Positions 1-6,786 of a DNA stretch of 8,385 nt are shown here, one piece after another. This stretch comes from Candidatus Aenigmatarchaeota archaeon (lineage in GTDB: Archaea > Aenigmatarchaeota > Aenigmatarchaeia > QMZP01). The DNA lies in contig DAOUYM010000035.1 in NCBI GenBank assembly GCA_030666115.1, positions 1 to 8,385 on the forward strand, in the 5' to 3' direction. Both the position numbers and the translations under genes were made by a program. The notes beneath the pieces are model-generated. The model was not told the origin of the DNA and searched no databases. It worked only from the letters and a program-made list of their open reading frames with translations. Position 1 is the stretch's first letter. Each line of letters opens with the position of its first letter.

Positions 1-838
1 CGACCTCTATATTGAGCTGTCCCCTGTTGTAGTTCGGTTCTATGCTGATTATGTCAAGCCTTATGGATCCTGTCACAGGAATCCCTATGCTGAAGGTATC
101 AGAGGCTGGTGTGTTGCTCTCGTCCTTGTACCCCAGGGTAAGGGTGGACGTGTAGGTTTTGTACTCAGCGAGTGAGTCTATACTGAGCTGCATGACAGCG
201 TTCTTGGTCTCCCCTGGCTTCATGTCACCCACGTAGACAAGACCACCTGACAGTATCGGAACGAGATAGCTAGAGGTTGCATTCAGGCTTGCCTGCATCT
301 GCCTTGCAGTTCCTGAACCTATGTTCTTGATCTTGAAATCCAGGGTGACAGAACCCCCGGGTTCTATGTCCGTTGGGCTGGTTCCCACTGATTCAATTAC
401 CATTTTTGGTGAACCCTGGACAGATAAGGAAACGGTCTTGGTTGAGTAGGTGCCTGGATCACTGGAAGAATATATCCTGAATTCCAGGTTGTAGTTACTG
501 GATATCGCATCAGTGCTCACAAAGAGGTCATACGTCTTCTTGACCGAGCTCTGGGGACCTATGTTATTGATGGTCTGCTTGGACTCCTGGCCCTGAAGCA
601 GGCTGAACGGGCTCTTGGATAGTATCTCCACTACTATGTTGTTTGCCTGCGCGTTTCCGGTGTTGCTTATCTCGACCTCAACGTTAACGTTGGATCCTGG
701 CTCCGCAGGATAGGGATTCTGTGATACAAGGGAAACATCAAGCACCGCCACATTGATCTGTGCATTCACTGGTTGGAGTAAACAGACTGCCAGAAAAACT
801 GCCATGAATACCGGGACCAAGAGTGGGGTTTTTTTCAT
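1..838 (-). CDS. Secreted CARDB/S-layer-like (COG1361-type) surface protein, N-terminal part only
   Basis: The reading frame is open from an ATG at 838 to the window edge, giving 279 residues with no stop, so the C-terminus lies outside. Residues 1-26 form a signal peptide: Lys-Lys, a hydrophobic core, then VNA before Gln27. The mature part is a series of beta-rich modules. Module 1 (about 30-140) contains YPAEPGSNVNVEVEISNTG. Module 2 (about 143-255) contains DIEPGGSVTLDFKIKNIGSG. A third starts near 258. The recurrent 'P-G-x-x-V-x-(L/V)-x-(F/V)-x-I-x-N-x-G' pattern is that of CARDB/COG1361 Ig-like domains on archaeal cell surfaces. It starts 23 bases after the ABC ATPase stop on the same strand, with AGGT/GGAG sequences ahead of the ATG, so it is probably cotranscribed. 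I infer that it is the extracytoplasmic partner of the ABC transporter. It could also be an independent adhesin or S-layer component. A C-terminal membrane anchor cannot be seen. Confidence 0.8.
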   Translation of the reverse strand, partial: MKKTPLLVPVFMAVFLAVCLLQPVNAQINVAVLDVSLVSQNPYPAEPGSNVNVEVEISNTGNAQANNIVVEILSKSPFSLLQGQESKQTINNIGPQSSVKKTYDLFVSTDAISSNYNLEFRIYSSSDPGTYSTKTVSLSVQGSPKMVIESVGTSPTDIEPGGSVTLDFKIKNIGSGTARQMQASLNATSSYLVPILSGGLVYVGDMKPGETKNAVMQLSIDSLAEYKTYTSTLTLGYKDESNTPASDTFSIGIPVTGSIRLDIISIEPNYNRGQLNIEV

Positions 839-861
839 ATTACCTAAATTGTTTCTCCTAC

Positions 862-1539
862 TTAAATAATTCTGCCATCCCTCAGATTGATGATTCTCTT
901 GGCGTATTTCTTTATCCTGAGATCATGGGTAACCACTATTATGGTGTAGTTCTCCTCCTTGTTGAGTCTCTTGAGCAGATCCAGTATATCCTTCCCGGTC
1001 TTGCTGTCAAGATTCCCTGTGGGCTCGTCACCCATTATTATCCTTGGTCTGTTGGCCAGCGACCTTGCTATTGCGACCCTCTGCTGCTCACCACCGGATA
1101 AATGAGGAGGCCTGTGATACATTCTCTCACCGAGGCCCACCGTCCTGAGCAGCTTCTCTGCCCTTCTCCTTGAATCCTTCCTGTGCACACCGGCTATCCT
1201 CATCGGCAACTCCACATTCTCCAGAGCTGTCTGGCTCGATATCAGGTTGTACTGCTGGAACACGAATCCTATCTTGTCCCTCCTTATGTGTGCAAGCTCA
1301 TTATCATTGAGCTCGTTAGTGATCACGCCGTCAATCAGGACCTCTCCGCTGGTGGGTTTGAGCAGGCATCCGAGTATGTCAAGTAGTGTGGTCTTCCCGG
1401 ACCCTGAAGGACCAACTATAGCAATGAAGCTTCCCCTGTCTATCTCAAGATTCATATCTTTCAGGATATGCAGTTCGTTTTCCATTCCAAGATTGAATAT
1501 CTTGTTGATATTCATTGCCTCTATAATGTTTTTTGTCAT
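862..1539 (-). CDS. ABC transporter ATPase, MacB/LolD family
   Basis: This is a cytoplasmic nucleotide-binding subunit of 225 residues, full length for the LolD/MacB-type ATPases that power FtsX-fold permeases. All motifs are present: Walker A GPSGSGKT (43-50), Q-loop Gln95 in GFVFQQ, signature LSGGEQQR (147-154), Walker B RIIMGDEP with Asp171 and Glu172, D-loop NLD (176-178) and switch His205 in VVTHD. The insert after the Q-loop and the DEPTGNLDS sequence are typical of this subfamily rather than of importer ATPases. It starts 9 bases after the stop of the permease gene, with only a weak GGTAG-like site before the ATG, so translation may be coupled. The surface-protein gene follows 23 bases downstream. 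It should hydrolyse ATP to drive the adjacent permease. The exported substrate (lipoprotein, peptide or small molecule) cannot be read from sequence. Confidence 0.95.
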   Translation of the reverse strand: MTKNIIEAMNINKIFNLGMENELHILKDMNLEIDRGSFIAIVGPSGSGKTTLLDILGCLLKPTSGEVLIDGVITNELNDNELAHIRRDKIGFVFQQYNLISSQTALENVELPMRIAGVHRKDSRRRAEKLLRTVGLGERMYHRPPHLSGGEQQRVAIARSLANRPRIIMGDEPTGNLDSKTGKDILDLLKRLNKEENYTIIVVTHDLRIKKYAKRIINLRDGRII

Positions 1540-1548
1540 GCTACCACA

Positions 1549-2673
1549 TCACTCATACCTCAGAGCCTCCACTGGATCAAGCTTGGATGCCTTCCTTGCC
1601 GGATAAAATCCCCCGACCACACCAAGTAACAATGCAAACAACAGACCGGTCAGGGCCAGCATGGGAGTGACTACAGCTGTTATCTGGCCTCCCCCGAAGA
1701 TGCTGCTCACGAAGAACGAACCGATAACCCCAAGTATTATACCGCCTATACCGCCTATCAGGCTTATCAGGGCGGATTCTGTGAGTATCTGTGTAAGGAC
1801 CATCCTGTTGGTCGCTCCTATCGCCTTCATCACGCCTATCTCCCTTCTCCTCTCCATAACAGCCATGATCATGGTGTTCATAACGCCTAAGCCGCCTACA
1901 AGGGCTGCTATCGCCCCTATCGCAAAGGTGAATATCCTTATCTGGTCAACTATCTCTCCTGCCTGCCTCGCCATTTCCTTGGTTGTCATGGCGTCCAGCC
2001 TCTCGCTTGCATCCTCTATGTTCTCTGCTATCCTTTCCGTGTCCTTTATGTCATCCGGTATCACGTATATCATCTGGTAAGTATCAGAATCCGTCACATC
2101 CATGAGGTCATCAAAATCCACAATAATCGATGTGTCTATATCAGAGATATCGGTCTTTTCTATCACTCCAACTATCTCAAAATCGTCTTCTTTTATGGTC
2201 CAGAAATCGCCAACCTCAGTATTGTAGCGATTCGCAATGGTATATCCCAGTACAACGACACCGCTTTCACCTTCTTCGATCATCCTCCCGTCTTCCATTT
2301 CAGCGTTCTCACCTATGAAGTATTCCCCTTTACTGGGGTCTATACCAATAGCTGTCCACTCAGGACCCTGCATCGGGATCATGTTCTCCATATAAAACAA
2401 CATGGGTACGATCTCCCTGATTCCTCCTATACCCTCGATCACTTCCATGTCCTCATCTGTGAGTTCTCCCATTACACCAAAGAAACCAGCATCCTTCTCC
2501 ATGACAGTTATCTTTCCTGCAGTCAGTTCAAGACCGCTCTGGACCATTGTATCAATACCCTCTGCTATCGATCCCAGCGCAACAATCGCCCCTATCCCTA
2601 TCAGTATGCCAAGAGCGGTAAGAATGGTTCGCGTTCTCTGGCGCATTATGTTCTTGTAGGCAAGGTCTAGCAT
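1549..2673 (-). CDS. ABC transporter permease, MacB/FtsX family
   Basis: This 374-residue membrane protein has the MacB plan. It has a short cytoplasmic N-terminus rich in Arg, TM1 at about 17-38, a large extracytoplasmic domain at about 45-240 (MacB periplasmic core type, rich in Asp/Glu), then three clustered helices at about 247-270, 298-324 and 335-358. The stretch ERRREIGVMKAIGATN (274-289) after TM2 and the C-terminal GFYPARKASKLDPVEALRYE (355-374) are diagnostic for the FtsX-like domain. Such permeases transmit ATPase motion to the outer domain rather than forming a classic channel. It is the first gene of the minus-strand cluster; a GGAGAG ribosome site at 2679-2684 lies 5 bases before the ATG. 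The strongly acidic outer domain is notable. I infer a homodimer working with the next-gene ATPase and possibly the secreted CARDB protein. Confidence 0.95.
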   Translation of the reverse strand: MLDLAYKNIMRQRTRTILTALGILIGIGAIVALGSIAEGIDTMVQSGLELTAGKITVMEKDAGFFGVMGELTDEDMEVIEGIGGIREIVPMLFYMENMIPMQGPEWTAIGIDPSKGEYFIGENAEMEDGRMIEEGESGVVVLGYTIANRYNTEVGDFWTIKEDDFEIVGVIEKTDISDIDTSIIVDFDDLMDVTDSDTYQMIYVIPDDIKDTERIAENIEDASERLDAMTTKEMARQAGEIVDQIRIFTFAIGAIAALVGGLGVMNTMIMAVMERRREIGVMKAIGATNRMVLTQILTESALISLIGGIGGIILGVIGSFFVSSIFGGGQITAVVTPMLALTGLLFALLLGVVGGFYPARKASKLDPVEALRYE

Positions 2674-2778
2674 GTTATCTCTCCATCGTTTCTAAGGATC
2701 ATGAGGTATCTAAATAATATACTAATTAATTAAGTAGGAGATATTAATAATTCTTGGTAATAGTTCTTGGGTGATGAT
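2674..2778. promoter_or_regulatory. Divergent promoter region of the ABC cluster and the rhomboid gene
   Basis: This AT-rich 105-base gap separates two divergent genes. Read on the minus strand, TATATTATTTA at 2711-2721 is a TATA-like box about 40 bases before the permease ATG. It would give a short leader holding the GGAGAG site (2679-2684). For the rhomboid gene the plus-strand TATA is less clear: ATATTAATAA (2741-2750) after AGTAGG, or TAAATAATAT (2711-2720). The two promoters must lie close together or overlap. These are motif reads; no start site is known. Confidence 0.5.
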
Positions 2779-3414
2779 GTGCCGAAAAAGTTTGAGTGGT
2801 GGTCAGTAAAGCTCAGTGTTGTGATGTTCATAGTCTACATAATCACTGTCATGTATCCTGATTTCATCTACTCGAATTTCGCAATGGTCTCTTCTGAAGC
2901 ACTAATAAAACCATGGATGTTCGTGACGCACATCTTCCTGCATGGCGGGCTCATGCACCTGGGATCCAATCTCTTCGCTCTTCTGCTTTTCGGATCCATC
3001 CTGGAGAAGACTGTTGGATCAAGGAAGTTCCTGATCATATTCTTCGCAGCAGGCATCGTTTCAGGGTTCGCTGATCTGCTCTTCTACAGTTCGGCTGTGG
3101 GAGCTTCCGGCGCAATATTCGGGATAATGGGTTCCCTTGCTATGATCCGTCCCAAGCTGGTCGTCTGGGTGATGGGAGTTCCCATGTACATGATAATCGC
3201 TGTGTTCATCTGGGCACTGCTCGACCTGGGAGGAATGTTCTATCCAAGCAACATCGCACACGCAGCCCATCTCTTCGGAATGGCCTTTGGAATCGCTGCC
3301 GGATTGTGGATCAGATTTGGGTATAAGGAACCCAGGAAAAAACAACCAGAAGTCAAGTATGAGATTGTGTCTGACGCAGAAATGGATGACTGGGAAAGAA
3401 GGTATATGATGTGA
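2779..3414 (+). CDS. Rhomboid-family intramembrane serine protease
   Basis: I chose the GTG at 2779 (211 residues, MPKKFEWW...) because GGTGAT at 2770-2775 is a good Shine-Dalgarno match 3 bases before it. A TTG at 2767 would add four residues and destroy that arrangement. The protein is mostly membrane helices, about six, with a hydrophilic tail of about 30 residues. Rhomboid hallmarks are visible (numbered from the GTG): His-rich HGGLMHLGSN (55-64) in the TM2 region, catalytic Ser110 in GASGAIFG, and His164 in AHAAHLFGMAFG as the dyad base. Family members cut membrane proteins within or next to their transmembrane segments. The charged C-terminal tail (EMDDWERRYMM) ends on the presumed cytoplasmic side. 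It is transcribed away from the ABC cluster and converges with the radical SAM gene. Its substrate is unknown. Confidence 0.92.
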   Translation: MPKKFEWWSVKLSVVMFIVYIITVMYPDFIYSNFAMVSSEALIKPWMFVTHIFLHGGLMHLGSNLFALLLFGSILEKTVGSRKFLIIFFAAGIVSGFADLLFYSSAVGASGAIFGIMGSLAMIRPKLVVWVMGVPMYMIIAVFIWALLDLGGMFYPSNIAHAAHLFGMAFGIAAGLWIRFGYKEPRKKQPEVKYEIVSDAEMDDWERRYMM

Positions 3415-3442
3415 TCATATAACCATTTGGCCCCATTACGTG

Positions 3443-4765
3443 TTATTTGTTAATGTCAAATGATGTCACGTTTGCCTTGTTGGAAACCAGATCTCTGGTT
3501 TTCATGACCATCCCGACCGCATCGTCATATCTTGTTTCAGTGAAATATTTCAACTGCAGCCTTGCCAGGGATTGATAATCAAATGTATCGTCTCTATACA
3601 AATTCCCATTATATTCATTTCTTGCTATTTCATGGTTTTTGATGCCTTCAAATAATTTAGATCCAGGAAGAGGAATGGCCAGGCTTGAAAGGACCTTTAT
3701 AGAAGGATGTTTACTGACCATCTTTTTGGCAAACCTGAATGTTTCTTCCATACTATCTAGAGTATCCCCGCTCAGGCCATACATGAATGGTACATGGAAA
3801 AGCATGTCTTTTCTTTCCAATAGGTCAATCGCAGGCTCAATATCACTCCGTCTGTAACTTCTCCCTGCTTCACAAAGCACATTATCATTAACTGATTCTA
3901 TACCCAAGTACACGTATCTGACATTGAGTTGCCTTAGAGTTTCGGCACTATGCTCATCTATCTGATCAGGACTTGCGTATATCCTTCCAAGAGATATTTC
4001 ATCCAGATCATTAGGTCTTCTCTCAAGAATTTTATTTGGGTAGGTACCTACCATGAAAGTATCGCCTGTTTCGAGAAAAGATGTTATACCGTATTTCTCT
4101 TTCAGAAGCCCTATCTGTTTCCATACCAGATCAGGATCCATTAGCTTAAGTTTGTGGTAAATAGAACAGAAAGAACATCTTCCGCTTTTTTCTGCCTTGA
4201 TACACCCTCTTATGGATGACAAAGGAGCAACAATACTACCAAAGTCGGCGGGTTTGTTCGATATGTCATCAAGATCGAAAATGGTATCAAGCGGGGAGTC
4301 CCTGATGCAGTTCCTTATCGCTCTGTCATTCATTCTATAGACAAGATTCTGTATGCTGCTGGTATGTGATCCTGTCAGCAGCATTGGTAGTGTTTCCTCG
4401 CCATCGCCGATCACTGCAAAATCAACGAAATCGTTATTACTGATTATGTTTTCGGCCAGATAATTCACGTTGGGACCGCCTATGACCGTAGTCGCTCCTG
4501 ATTTCTTTGCTTCATTGAGTATGGAAAGGGAGTTGCAGTGACTCGAATACATATCGCTTACCCCCACAACATTGCCATCAATCCTTTCTATGGTTTCCTC
4601 CAATGTCAGTTCAATGCCGTCGAGTATTGAAACCTCGATACCTGCATCTCTTAGCCTCTTCGAAATGATGCAGAGACCGATAGGGACAGATACAAACTCC
4701 TCTATCTGGCCTGTTGCATACCAGCTATCCAGTGGTGGTCTTATGAGCTGTACTTTTTTTGACAT
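3443..4765 (-). CDS. B12-binding-type radical SAM protein, substrate unknown
   Basis: This 440-residue protein has two parts. Residues about 1-150 resemble the cobalamin-binding Rossmann domain placed ahead of radical SAM cores: PIGLCIISKRLRDAGIEVSILDG (28-50), VIGGPN (94-99) and GDGEET (120-125). The usual cobalamin-ligating DxHxxG motif is not visible, so the domain may bind B12 base-off or not at all. Residues about 175-400 form the radical SAM barrel. The cluster cysteines are Cys188, Cys197 and Cys200, spaced C-x8-C-x2-C rather than C-x3-C-x2-C, in RGCIKAEKSGRCSFCS. Later motifs YLGIES (286-291) and PLPGSKLF (365-372) are typical of the superfamily. It should cleave S-adenosylmethionine at a [4Fe-4S] cluster to start radical chemistry. 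Reactions such as methylation or ring formation are possible, but no product can be assigned. A weak GGCGAG site lies 3 bases before the ATG. The gene is divergent from a TrmB regulator. Confidence 0.88.
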   Translation of the reverse strand: MSKKVQLIRPPLDSWYATGQIEEFVSVPIGLCIISKRLRDAGIEVSILDGIELTLEETIERIDGNVVGVSDMYSSHCNSLSILNEAKKSGATTVIGGPNVNYLAENIISNNDFVDFAVIGDGEETLPMLLTGSHTSSIQNLVYRMNDRAIRNCIRDSPLDTIFDLDDISNKPADFGSIVAPLSSIRGCIKAEKSGRCSFCSIYHKLKLMDPDLVWKQIGLLKEKYGITSFLETGDTFMVGTYPNKILERRPNDLDEISLGRIYASPDQIDEHSAETLRQLNVRYVYLGIESVNDNVLCEAGRSYRRSDIEPAIDLLERKDMLFHVPFMYGLSGDTLDSMEETFRFAKKMVSKHPSIKVLSSLAIPLPGSKLFEGIKNHEIARNEYNGNLYRDDTFDYQSLARLQLKYFTETRYDDAVGMVMKTRDLVSNKANVTSFDINK

Positions 4766-4806
4766 ATTCTCGCCTTCTAATGCAAACTGTTAAAGAACTA
4801 AATGAT

Positions 4807-4818
4807 GATTATATAACC
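4807..4818 (-). promoter_or_regulatory. TATA box of the radical SAM gene
   Basis: On the minus strand the sequence GGTTATATAATC contains TTATATAA, a near-consensus archaeal TATA element. It lies about 45 bases before the ATG at 4765, so transcription would begin some 20 bases before the start codon and include the GGCGAG site. The call is by motif and spacing only. Confidence 0.55.
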
Positions 4819-4832
4819 AGAATTTAAACATG

Positions 4833-4854
4833 TGTGGTATACTATTATACCACA
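4833..4854. promoter_or_regulatory. Perfect inverted repeat, probable regulator operator
   Basis: Arms TGTGGTATA (4833-4841) and TATACCACA (4846-4854) are exact 9-bp reverse complements around a 4-base spacer, ctat. The element lies between the two divergent promoters. It abuts the BRE/TATA of the TrmB gene and is about 15 bases upstream of the radical SAM TATA box. TrmB-family proteins bind palindromic sites near their own promoters and those of neighbouring targets. The sequence is not the known TATCAC-N8-GTGATA motif of Thermococcales, so a family-specific site is inferred. It could also fold as an RNA stem only if transcription began upstream, which the TATA position argues against. Confidence 0.65.
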
Positions 4855-4855
4855 G

Positions 4856-4868
4856 AAAGATTTATATA
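4856..4868 (+). promoter_or_regulatory. BRE and TATA box for a leaderless TrmB transcript
   Basis: AAAGA followed by TTTATATA (4861-4868) is a textbook archaeal BRE/TATA pair. Its centre is about 26 bases before the ATG at 4891, so transcription should begin at or next to the start codon. There is no Shine-Dalgarno sequence before that ATG, which fits a leaderless mRNA and decides the start of the gene. Confidence 0.75.
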
Positions 4869-4890
4869 CATATTCATATATTATTTTAAA

Positions 4891-5616
4891 ATGGAAATTA
4901 AAGAGTTAAAAATATTAGGTTTAACAAATGGGGAGATAAAAGTATTTTCTGCTGTTCTAAATGCAGGTACATCAAGTATCAACAACATCCATGAGAAAAC
5001 AGGTATAGAAAGGAGAGGAATCTATGATATTATCAATAAATTAGTTGAAAAAGGTCTAATATCATACACAATAGAAAAGGGTAAAAGAACTTATCATTGT
5101 GCTCCTCCAAACCGACTAAAAGAAAAGACACTTAAAATAAAGGAAGAATTGGAAAAATTTGAAAAACTAATTCCAGTCATTGAAAATATTTACAAATCTT
5201 CGAAACCTAAAATAAATATCGAAGTTTTCAGAGGGAAAGAAGGTATTAAAACTGTTTTTGAGGATATTCTTAATTACGAAAAAACTCTGTTTATTGGAGG
5301 TAGATGGTATGTTGTAAAAGAACTGCCATTTTTTTGGAGATATTATAACAAAAGAAGAATTAAAAAGGGAGTTGTATGGTACAACCTTGTGTTACATGAT
5401 GCTCCTAAAATTCCCACAAAAGAATTAATTCATGTGAAAGTTCTTCCAAAAGAGTTTAATGGTAGCCCCGCCATTATATGGATATACGGAAATAAAGTTG
5501 TAAATGTCCTGTGGGGTAAAGAGTTCTTTGCATTCATGATAGAAAGCAAACAGATTGCAGAGAATTACAGGAGATATCACAGATATTTATGGGATAATGT
5601 AGCCAAAAAGTTATAA
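4891..5616 (+). CDS. TrmB-family transcriptional regulator
   Basis: This 241-residue protein starts at the ATG at 4891; a longer frame from a GTG at 4834 would run through the TATA box and operator. The N-terminus is a winged helix-turn-helix: LGLTNGEIKVFSAVL (9-23) followed by INNIHEKTGIERRGIYDIINKLVEKGLI (30-57), with the recognition helix near 40-54. A beta wing with KGKRTYHCAPP (63-73) and a coiled-coil linker (about 75-103) follow. The C-terminal part (about 108-234) is the effector-binding region of the family, recognisable in IEVFRGKEGIKTVFEDIL and the closing aromatic-rich helix. TrmB proteins often sense sugars or metabolites and act as repressors or activators. The gene is markedly AT-richer than the por genes beside it. 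Its stop lies 5 bases from the porA stop, converging. Likely targets are itself and the divergent radical SAM gene. Confidence 0.9.
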   Translation: MEIKELKILGLTNGEIKVFSAVLNAGTSSINNIHEKTGIERRGIYDIINKLVEKGLISYTIEKGKRTYHCAPPNRLKEKTLKIKEELEKFEKLIPVIENIYKSSKPKINIEVFRGKEGIKTVFEDILNYEKTLFIGGRWYVVKELPFFWRYYNKRRIKKGVVWYNLVLHDAPKIPTKELIHVKVLPKEFNGSPAIIWIYGNKVVNVLWGKEFFAFMIESKQIAENYRRYHRYLWDNVAKKL

Positions 5617-5629
5617 TGTGACTACATTA
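5614..5629. repeat. Short palindrome spanning both convergent stop codons
   Basis: TAATGTGACTACATTA has perfect 6-bp arms (TAATGT, ACATTA) around GACT. It covers the TAA of the TrmB gene and the TAG of porA. Such a weak stem without a long T-run is not a strong terminator in either direction. It may be chance or a remnant of a junction. Confidence 0.35.
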
Positions 5630-6770
5630 CCCACTCTGTTCCTTCTTTGCCGGACTTTATCTTCTTGAGGACAGCCTCCATATCGTTGAGGTTGATGTCC
5701 CTGCCTCCTATTCCAGCAATGAATCCGGAGACCTTTGGCCTCTTTTCGAGTTTGTATAGGGCGGCTTTCACCTCATCGTAGATTGCGCCGTTGCCTCCCA
5801 GCGAGATGTCCTTCTCAATGACGCCGACTGATTCCAGGTCCTCACATGCCTTTGCAATGTCGTCTGCAGGGAATGGTCTTAAACTCTTGATCTTGATGAG
5901 ACCGATATTCTCCTTCTCTATGAGCTTCCTGGCCGTGCCTGCGACAGAACCGATGGATATGAGAGCGTGCTTCTTTCCCTTGAGGTTTATGGTTTCGATA
6001 AGGCCGTTACCGTATGACCTTCCAAAGGCCGAGGCGAATTCCCTGTTCACCTTGGTTATTGTTTCCCTGGACTGTTTAATGGCATCCTGGAGCTGCTTCC
6101 TGAACTGTATGTAGTATTCTGGCGTGCCAAGTGTTCCCATTGAGACCGGTTTGGTTGGATTCAGTGAGACTTCTGGCTTGTAATCAGGCACGAACTTCTT
6201 GACCTGCTCCCTGGTCAGGAACTCAACTGGCTCGTAGACGTGTGAAAGGACAAAACCATCAAGGCATACCATGACAGGCAGCCTGGTCTCCTGGGCGATC
6301 TTGAAAGCCTGGACCTGGGTATCAAAGGCCTCCTGCCCGTCCTCAACATGAAGCTGTATCCATCCTGTATCCCTCTGGGATATTGAGTCCTGCTGATCAT
6401 TCCAGATACTGAGTGGGGCAGAAAGGGACCTGTTCACCACAGTCATGACAACAGGTAACCTCATCCCTGAAACAATGAAAAGTATCTCATGCATCAGGGC
6501 CAGTCCCTGGCTCGAAGTTGCTGTGTAAGCCCGAACACCAGTCGCCTGCGCACCTATGCAGGCGGATATAGCGGATTGTTCTGATTCAACCCTTATCATC
6601 TCACCGCTCAGATCACCATCAGCCTCCATCTTGGCGAGGGTCTCAGATACATGGGTCTGTGGGGTAATTGGATAGACTGGGATGACGCCCGGCTCACAGA
6701 GCTTCACTGCCTCTGCAACCGCCTGCGCCACTTCAACAACATTCTTTCCTTTCTTCTCTTTCTTCTCCAT
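5622..6770 (-). CDS. porA: Pyruvate:ferredoxin oxidoreductase, alpha subunit
   Basis: I start this gene at the ATG at 6770 (382 residues), 7 bases after a GAGGTG ribosome site (6778-6783). An upstream TTG at 6785 would add MRCER and sit before that site. PorA binds substrate and helps hold thiamine diphosphate at the interface with PorB in the enzyme that converts pyruvate, CoA and oxidised ferredoxin to acetyl-CoA, CO2 and reduced ferredoxin. Visible hallmarks are PVYPITPQTHVSE (31-43) with Thr36, VESEQSAISACIGAQATG (61-78), ATSSQGL (84-90), and VNRSLSAPLSIWNDQQDS (112-129) with Arg114. Thr and Arg at these places contact pyruvate in characterised enzymes. IGGRDIN (354-360) is near the end. 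The SIWNDQQDS segment favours pyruvate over 2-oxoglutarate or branched-chain 2-oxoacids. It is 16 bases after porD. The expected porB does not follow. Confidence 0.92.
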   Translation of the reverse strand: MEKKEKKGKNVVEVAQAVAEAVKLCEPGVIPVYPITPQTHVSETLAKMEADGDLSGEMIRVESEQSAISACIGAQATGVRAYTATSSQGLALMHEILFIVSGMRLPVVMTVVNRSLSAPLSIWNDQQDSISQRDTGWIQLHVEDGQEAFDTQVQAFKIAQETRLPVMVCLDGFVLSHVYEPVEFLTREQVKKFVPDYKPEVSLNPTKPVSMGTLGTPEYYIQFRKQLQDAIKQSRETITKVNREFASAFGRSYGNGLIETINLKGKKHALISIGSVAGTARKLIEKENIGLIKIKSLRPFPADDIAKACEDLESVGVIEKDISLGGNGAIYDEVKAALYKLEKRPKVSGFIAGIGGRDINLNDMEAVLKKIKSGKEGTEWVM

Positions 6771-6786
6771 TCGCTCACACCTCAAA

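Noticed and set aside
1741..1758. Tandem 9-base repeat ACCGCCTAT x2
   Set aside because: It falls inside the permease gene and encodes the GGIGGI glycine pattern of a transmembrane helix, so it is coding low complexity.
1661..2080. A 139-codon plus-strand open frame
   Set aside because: It is antisense to the well-supported permease gene; its hydrophobic translation is the mirror of the permease helices. Other antisense frames in the window were dismissed for the same reason.
3415..3442. Possible terminator between the convergent rhomboid and radical SAM genes
   Set aside because: Only 28 bases with no convincing T-run or stem on either strand.
4834..4890. A longer TrmB protein starting at GTG 4834
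   Set aside because: It would translate the operator palindrome and the BRE/TATA box, and the added residues (MVYYYTTERF...) resemble no TrmB N-terminus.
6771..6785. PorA start at TTG 6785
   Set aside because: The GAGGTG site at 6778-6783 lies downstream of it and is well placed for the ATG at 6770.
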